Under the pieces are notes generated by a model. That model searched no databases. It was not told the DNA's origin and was given only the letters and a program-made list of their open reading frames with translations. A program made the position numbers and the translations under genes. Of a DNA stretch of 45,764 nt, positions 42,207 through 45,764 are shown piece after piece. Position 1 is the stretch's first letter. Each line of letters opens with the position of its first letter. The DNA is from Arthrobacter celericrescens (GTDB taxonomy: Bacteria > Actinomycetota > Actinomycetes > Actinomycetales > Micrococcaceae): positions 1 to 45,764 of the forward strand of contig NZ_QYLP01000086.1 in assembly GCF_003614925.1 (NCBI RefSeq), read 5' to 3'.

Positions 42207-43352
42207 ATGAGTATTGGACTGGGAATGCCGCTGGTGCGCGCGGACGGGGACGCCGGCAATGGCGCCGTACCCCCGCCGCGCCCTAAAGGCATTCCGGCAG
42301 GTTTGTTTGACGTCCACGGGCGGCGGGCCACGGACATGCGGCTGTCGCTGACGGACAAGTGCAATCTCCGTTGTACCTACTGCATGCCGGCCGAAGGCCT
42401 GGAATGGCTATCCAAGCAGGCAGTGATGACCGCGGAGGAGATCGTCCGGATCGTGCGGGTCGGCGTGCGCCGGCTCGGTGTGCGCGAACTCCGGCTCACT
42501 GGCGGCGAGCCGCTGGTCCGGGCCGATTTGGTGGACATCATCGCAGCCCTGCGGGCCGAGCACCCGGAACTGCCGATCTCGATGACCACCAACGGCGTCG
42601 GACTGGACAAGAAGGCAGCCGCCCTCAAGGCCGCGGGCCTGAGCCGGATCAACGTGTCCCTGGATTCCCTGCACGAGGAAACGTTCGCCCAGCTGACCCG
42701 CCGCCCGTTCCTGGGCAAGGTGCTCGCCGGCGTCGAGGCCGCCTGGGACGCTGGCCTGGGCCCGGTGAAGCTCAACGCCGTGCTGATGCGCGGAATCAAC
42801 GACGCCGAAGCGCCCGGCTTGCTGGCCTGGGCCCTGGACCGCGGCTACGAGCTGCGCTTCATCGAGCAGATGCCGCTGGACGCCGACCACGGCTGGACCC
42901 GGCGAAACATGATCACTGCCGCGGAAATCCGTGAACTCCTTTCCCGCGACTTCGTGCTCGGCCCCGACCCGCGCGAACGCGACGGCGCACCGGCCGAACG
43001 CTTTGAAGTACGACGCCGGGAGGAGGCTTCCGCCGGGACGGCCGGTTCCGCTGATGGCACCGGTCCCGTGCTGGGCACCGTGGGGATCATTGCCTCGGTG
43101 ACCGAGCCGTTCTGCTCCGATTGCCGGCGCACCCGGATCACGGCGGAGGGCAAGATCATGAGCTGCCTGTTCTCGCACGAGGAATTCGACCTGTTGGGGC
43201 TGCTCCGCCAGGGCGCAAGCGACGAGGAACTCGCCGCCCGCTGGCAGGACGCCATGTGGATCAAACCCAAGGCACACGGCATGGACCACACAGGTCTGGG
43301 CGCACCGGACTTCGTCCAGCCCGACCGCAGCATGAGCGCCATCGGAGGCTGA
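42207..43352 (+). CDS. moaA: GTP 3',8-cyclase MoaA
   Basis: A 381-aa radical-SAM enzyme, first step of molybdenum cofactor synthesis. The N-terminal cluster is in LTDKCNLRCTYCMPAEGLEW (near residue 52). LRLTGGEPLVRADL is the SAM-binding GGE motif. The C-terminal second cluster is in FCSDCRRTRITAEGKIMSCLF (near residue 305). It ends in the functionally required GG. The N-terminus has about 35 extra Pro-rich residues. It is divergent from the two-component/molybdoenzyme operon and followed 6 bp later by moaD. Confidence 0.95.
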   Translation: MSIGLGMPLVRADGDAGNGAVPPPRPKGIPAGLFDVHGRRATDMRLSLTDKCNLRCTYCMPAEGLEWLSKQAVMTAEEIVRIVRVGVRRLGVRELRLTGGEPLVRADLVDIIAALRAEHPELPISMTTNGVGLDKKAAALKAAGLSRINVSLDSLHEETFAQLTRRPFLGKVLAGVEAAWDAGLGPVKLNAVLMRGINDAEAPGLLAWALDRGYELRFIEQMPLDADHGWTRRNMITAAEIRELLSRDFVLGPDPRERDGAPAERFEVRRREEASAGTAGSADGTGPVLGTVGIIASVTEPFCSDCRRTRITAEGKIMSCLFSHEEFDLLGLLRQGASDEELAARWQDAMWIKPKAHGMDHTGLGAPDFVQPDRSMSAIGG

Positions 43353-43358
43353 ACTACC

Positions 43359-43625
43359 TTGCTCGTACGCTACTTCGCTGCCGCACGCTCCGCGGCCGGC
43401 GTCGAAGAAGAACACCACCACCTGCCCGCAGGCAGCAGCCTGACGGAATTGCTCGAGGCGCTGCTCGCCGTCGAACGCGCTGTACCACCGGCCGGGACGC
43501 CGCCGCTGGAGCGGATCATCGCCCGCAGCAGCTTCCTGCGCAACGAGGTCGCCGTCCGCGACCGCACCGCGCCGCTTGGCGCAGACGACGTCGTCGACGT
43601 GCTGCCGCCGTTCGCCGGCGGATAG
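43359..43625 (+). CDS. moaD: Molybdopterin synthase sulfur carrier MoaD
   Basis: An 88-aa ubiquitin-like MoaD/ThiS protein: RYFAAARSAAGVEEE at the N-terminus, NEVAVRD in the middle, and the C-terminal GG (PPFAGG) that carries the thiocarboxylate. A TTG start (43359) lies 6 bp after moaA. It must pair with MoaE, encoded on the opposite strand at 35615-36070. Confidence 0.9.
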   Translation: MLVRYFAAARSAAGVEEEHHHLPAGSSLTELLEALLAVERAVPPAGTPPLERIIARSSFLRNEVAVRDRTAPLGADDVVDVLPPFAGG

Positions 43626-43639
43626 CGGACCCCAGGCCC

Positions 43640-43680
43640 GCTGCCTTCAGGGTGGCTGCCTTCAGGGTGGCTGCCTTCAG
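43640..43680. repeat. 15-bp tandem repeat between convergent genes
   Basis: Two identical units GCTGCCTTCAGGGTG plus a third partial copy GCTGCCTTCAG. On the minus strand each unit has an in-frame TGA, and the first is the stop of the DUF1579-like gene. This is the same arrangement as at 34276-34320. Confidence 0.8.
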
Positions 43681-44138
43681 GCCCGCCGGAAGCGGGCGCT
43701 CAGGAAGCGCGTGAACTCCGGCGCGGTTCCCTTGCGGAGGCTGCCGCTGTGGACCAGCTCGCCGCCGTCGATCCGGAAACTGTGGCGCGAGGTGCCCCGC
43801 GGGCTGTGCCGTTCCAGGGTGAGGGTGCCGCCGTCCCAGTGGCCCCGGGCAGGGGCTTCGGGCGGTTTGCCGATGCTGTCCACGTAGTACCAGAAAGTGT
43901 CGCCGTGGTCCGGGTCCACCGTGAACACCCCGTGGCCTTCGAAGTGTGAGCCGTCGGCTTCCAGGTGCCGGTAGCTCTGCACCACGGCGTGGCCGCCTGC
44001 GGCCTTCGTGAACACGACTTCCGCCTCGACCGTGCGGGCGGGGCCAGACGGTGACGCGGCCAGTTCCGCGCTCCCCCGCCAGCGGCCGAGGAACGGCTCA
44101 AGGGACTCTGCCACGGACACGTGCCGCTGATCGCGCAT
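43677..44138 (-). CDS. DUF1579-like calycin-type protein
   Basis: A 153-aa soluble protein, predicted mostly beta-strand: LEPFLGRWRGSAEL at the N-terminus, FTKAAGGHAVVQSYRH, HGVFTVDPDHGDTFWYYVDS and ARGHWDGGTLTLERHS. This pattern is like the DUF1579/lipocalin-type barrels, which may bind small hydrophobic molecules. I am unsure of the exact family. ATG 44138 follows CCGGAGGCATC; an in-frame extension to 44270 would run through the palindrome array and is rejected. The array at 44172-44274 lies 34-136 nt upstream, where an operator would be. Confidence 0.75.
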   Translation of the reverse strand: MRDQRHVSVAESLEPFLGRWRGSAELAASPSGPARTVEAEVVFTKAAGGHAVVQSYRHLEADGSHFEGHGVFTVDPDHGDTFWYYVDSIGKPPEAPARGHWDGGTLTLERHSPRGTSRHSFRIDGGELVHSGSLRKGTAPEFTRFLSARFRRA

Positions 44139-44171
44139 GATGCCTCCGGCCCCATCTTCTGCCCGCCGGAC

Positions 44172-44274
44172 GGACATGTCCACCGTTCCACAGACGGACA
44201 TGTCCACCCGGAAATGCGAAGAGTGGACATATTCGGAATATGTCCACTCTTCAGCGCCGGGAGCGGACATGTCC
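44172..44274. repeat. Symmetric array of GGACATGTCC palindromes around a 35-bp perfect palindrome
   Basis: GGACATGTCC occurs at 44172-44181, 44196-44205 and 44265-44274. Between the last two lies a perfect palindrome with 17-bp arms and a 1-nt centre (44218-44234, 44236-44252), whose inner arms are GGACATATTC / GAATATGTCC. The centres of the two flanking 10-mers are each 34.5 bp from the palindrome centre (44235). All lie in the 152-bp spacer between the M16 gene and the DUF1579-like gene. A multi-site operator is the simplest reading; a recombination or transcript-end structure is possible. Confidence 0.8.
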
Positions 44275-44290
44275 GGGGCAGGGCACGGGC

Positions 44291-45634
44291 TCAGAGGCCG
44301 AAGGTCTCCGACTCCTCGAAGGGCCCCACCACGGTGATGGTGCGCGGTGACGCAGCCAGTTCCCGGGCCAGTTCCTGGACCTCGGCGGTGGTGACGGCCT
44401 TGATTCTGCGCAGGGTCTCGTCGATGTCCTGGAACTCGCCCGAGACCAGCTCGGCACGGCCAAGGCGCGACATCCGCGATCCGGTGTCTTCGAGGGCGAG
44501 GACAATCCCGCCGCTCAGCTGCCCCACGGCCTTGCTGAGTTCCTCGTCGGTGATGCCGTTGGCGGCGAGCTTGTCGAGCTCGGTGCCCAGCAGCTCCAGG
44601 ACCTGCTTGACCTTCGACGGCGTGCAGCCGGCGTACATGCCGAAGTAGCCGGCGTCGGCGTAAGAGGAGGCGAAGGAGTACGTGGAGTAGACGAGGCCGC
44701 GCTTCTCCCGGATTTCCTGGAACAGGCGCGAGGACATGCCGCCGCCCAGCACGGCGTTCAGCACGCTCATCACGAAGCGGCGCTCGTCCGTGGCCACCAG
44801 CGAGGGGCAGCCCATGATGATGTTGGCCTGCTCCACCGGGCGCTTGACCACCTGCAGGCCGGAAGTTCCGGTGATGGCGGCCCGCTCGGTGGAGCGGCGC
44901 TCCACCGGTGCAGCGCCTTCGCGCAGCGACCAGCCGGCGGCGCGCAGGGCCTCCGTGACGAGGCGGCAGACGACGTCGTGGTCCAGCCCGCCGGCCGCGG
45001 TGATGACGAGCTCGTCCGGCCGGTAGTAGCGCCGGTAGTGTTCCCAGACCGAGTCCCGGGAGACGCCCTTGATGGCGGCGGGCGTGCCGCCGATCGGCCG
45101 GCCGAGGGGGTGCACGCCGAGGACGGCGGCAACGAACTTTTCGTGGGCGACGTCCGTGGGGTCGTCGCTGTCCATGGCGATTTCCTCGAGGATGACGTCG
45201 CGTTCCTGCTCCAGCTCGGCCGGGTCCAGGACGGCGCCGGTGATCATGTCCGCGATGACGTCGATGGCCATGGGCAGGTCCGAGTCGAGGACACGGGCGA
45301 AGTAGCAGGTGCTTTCCTTGGCGGTGGCCGCGTTGGATTCGCCGCCCACCTCGTCGAAGGCCGAGGCGATTTCCAGGGCCGTGCGCCGCTTGGTGCCTTT
45401 GAACAGGAGGTGCTCCAGGAAGTGGGTGGAGCCGTGCTGGCCTTCGGCCTCGTCGCGGGACCCTACGCCCACCCAGAAGCCGATGGTGGCCGAGCGCTGC
45501 CCGGGCATCGCCTCGGTGAGTACCCTTACCCCGCCGGGCAGGACCGAGCGCCGGACGACGGAGCCGCCCTCGGCACCGTGGATCAGTTCGCCTCCGGGCA
45601 GGGTCTGCTCGAGCGGGAGAGGTACGACAGTCAT
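44291..45634 (-). CDS. M16-family zinc metallopeptidase
   Basis: A 447-aa peptidase. The inverted zinc motif is HFLEHLLFKG (HxxEH, near residue 70), with the downstream ligand Glu in the ATAKESTCYF/E region. The M16 C-terminal domain has GGGMSSRLFQEIREKRGLVYS. ATG 45634 is preceded by GAAAGG; a longer frame to 45676 lacks a ribosome-binding site. In Actinobacteria it normally follows pnp and precedes dapB. Here the molybdenum-cofactor island separates it from dapB. Confidence 0.93.
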   Translation of the reverse strand: MTVVPLPLEQTLPGGELIHGAEGGSVVRRSVLPGGVRVLTEAMPGQRSATIGFWVGVGSRDEAEGQHGSTHFLEHLLFKGTKRRTALEIASAFDEVGGESNAATAKESTCYFARVLDSDLPMAIDVIADMITGAVLDPAELEQERDVILEEIAMDSDDPTDVAHEKFVAAVLGVHPLGRPIGGTPAAIKGVSRDSVWEHYRRYYRPDELVITAAGGLDHDVVCRLVTEALRAAGWSLREGAAPVERRSTERAAITGTSGLQVVKRPVEQANIIMGCPSLVATDERRFVMSVLNAVLGGGMSSRLFQEIREKRGLVYSTYSFASSYADAGYFGMYAGCTPSKVKQVLELLGTELDKLAANGITDEELSKAVGQLSGGIVLALEDTGSRMSRLGRAELVSGEFQDIDETLRRIKAVTTAEVQELARELAASPRTITVVGPFEESETFGL

Positions 45635-45730
45635 CAAAGCCTTTCGGTTTGCGGGCGGGCCCGATCTGGCTGCCATGGTAGCAGCGGCAGGGGCCGGTTC
45701 CGCGTGGGTCCCGGAGTTTTGCTTCCGGGT

Positions 45731-45764
45731 TAAAAGGGCCGCGGGGCCGGTGGACGTGCCACCG
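45731..45764 (-). terminator. Hairpin region at the window edge, probable terminator of an upstream minus-strand gene
   Basis: CGGTGG-ACGTG-CCACCG (45748-45764, cut by the edge) and GGCC-GCGG-GGCC (45737-45748) are followed on the minus strand by CTTTTAA. By synteny the upstream gene would be pnp, which is not visible. 45635-45730 otherwise holds only the 5' region of the M16 gene. Confidence 0.5.

Noticed and set aside
44218..44252. The 35-bp palindrome as an intrinsic terminator of the M16 gene
   Set aside because: There is no T-run on the minus strand, the loop would be 1 nt, and the flanking GGACATGTCC copies point to a protein-binding site.
1..45764. tRNA, rRNA, tmRNA, CRISPR array, insertion sequence or phage genes
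   Set aside because: I looked on both strands and found no cloverleaf with acceptor pairing, no spaced identical repeats and no transposase or integrase motif.

Overview
The window is a very GC-rich chromosomal segment of an actinobacterium, most probably Micrococcaceae (Arthrobacter/Pseudarthrobacter-like). The evidence is codon bias, the proteins themselves (HisA/PriA, DUF3046 next to recA, ClgR-like regulator, SseB family, LexA with Actinobacteria-type TCGAAC-N4-GTTCGA boxes) and gene order: M16 peptidase, dapB, dapA, rnj, ftsK, pgsA, cinA, clgR, recA, recX, miaB, miaA, dapF, hflX, helicase and lexA follow the old actinobacterial backbone. I found no tRNA, rRNA, insertion sequence, prophage or CRISPR array.

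Layout. 1-4.5 kb: cation-efflux gene, rRNA methyltransferase and the translation operon infC-rpmI-rplT (all minus strand). infC starts with AUU behind a leader carrying a terminator-like hairpin. IF-3 and L20 both have long C-terminal extensions, and that of L20 ends in a sunset-like domain. 4.5-10.7 kb: DUF1844 gene, MFS exporter, sseB and a histidine block hisC-hisB-hisH-(52-aa membrane protein)-hisA. 10.8-16 kb: SOS core with a LysM protein divergent from lexA (two LexA boxes between them), then a DinG-type helicase and hflX. 16.3-22.6 kb: RsmC-like methyltransferase, dapF, miaA, miaB, recX, recA and a DUF3046 gene. recA has both a distant LexA box and a RecA-NDp-type (PafBC-class) promoter. 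22.6-30.6 kb: MarR regulator, ClgR-like regulator, cinA, pgsA, ftsK, rnj, dapA.

30.6-34.3 kb is an accessory block where thyX would be expected beside dapA: a 99-aa DUF222-like protein with a near-perfect LexA box at its leaderless start, an unknown 87-aa protein, a CYTH-CHAD protein and a membrane acyltransferase-like protein. 34.3-35.6 kb holds dapB and a small membrane protein. 35.6-43.6 kb is a molybdenum-cofactor island: moeA-moaC-mogA-moaE on the minus strand, a response regulator-histidine kinase-membrane molybdoenzyme operon, and moaA-moaD divergent from it. The window ends with a DUF1579-like gene, a symmetric array of GGACATGTCC palindromes and an M16 peptidase.

Themes: DNA-damage control at four sites, a self-contained molybdoenzyme plus cofactor plus two-component module, repeated -10-to-ATG spacing typical of leaderless mRNAs, and 15-bp tandem repeats at the 3' ends of four genes.
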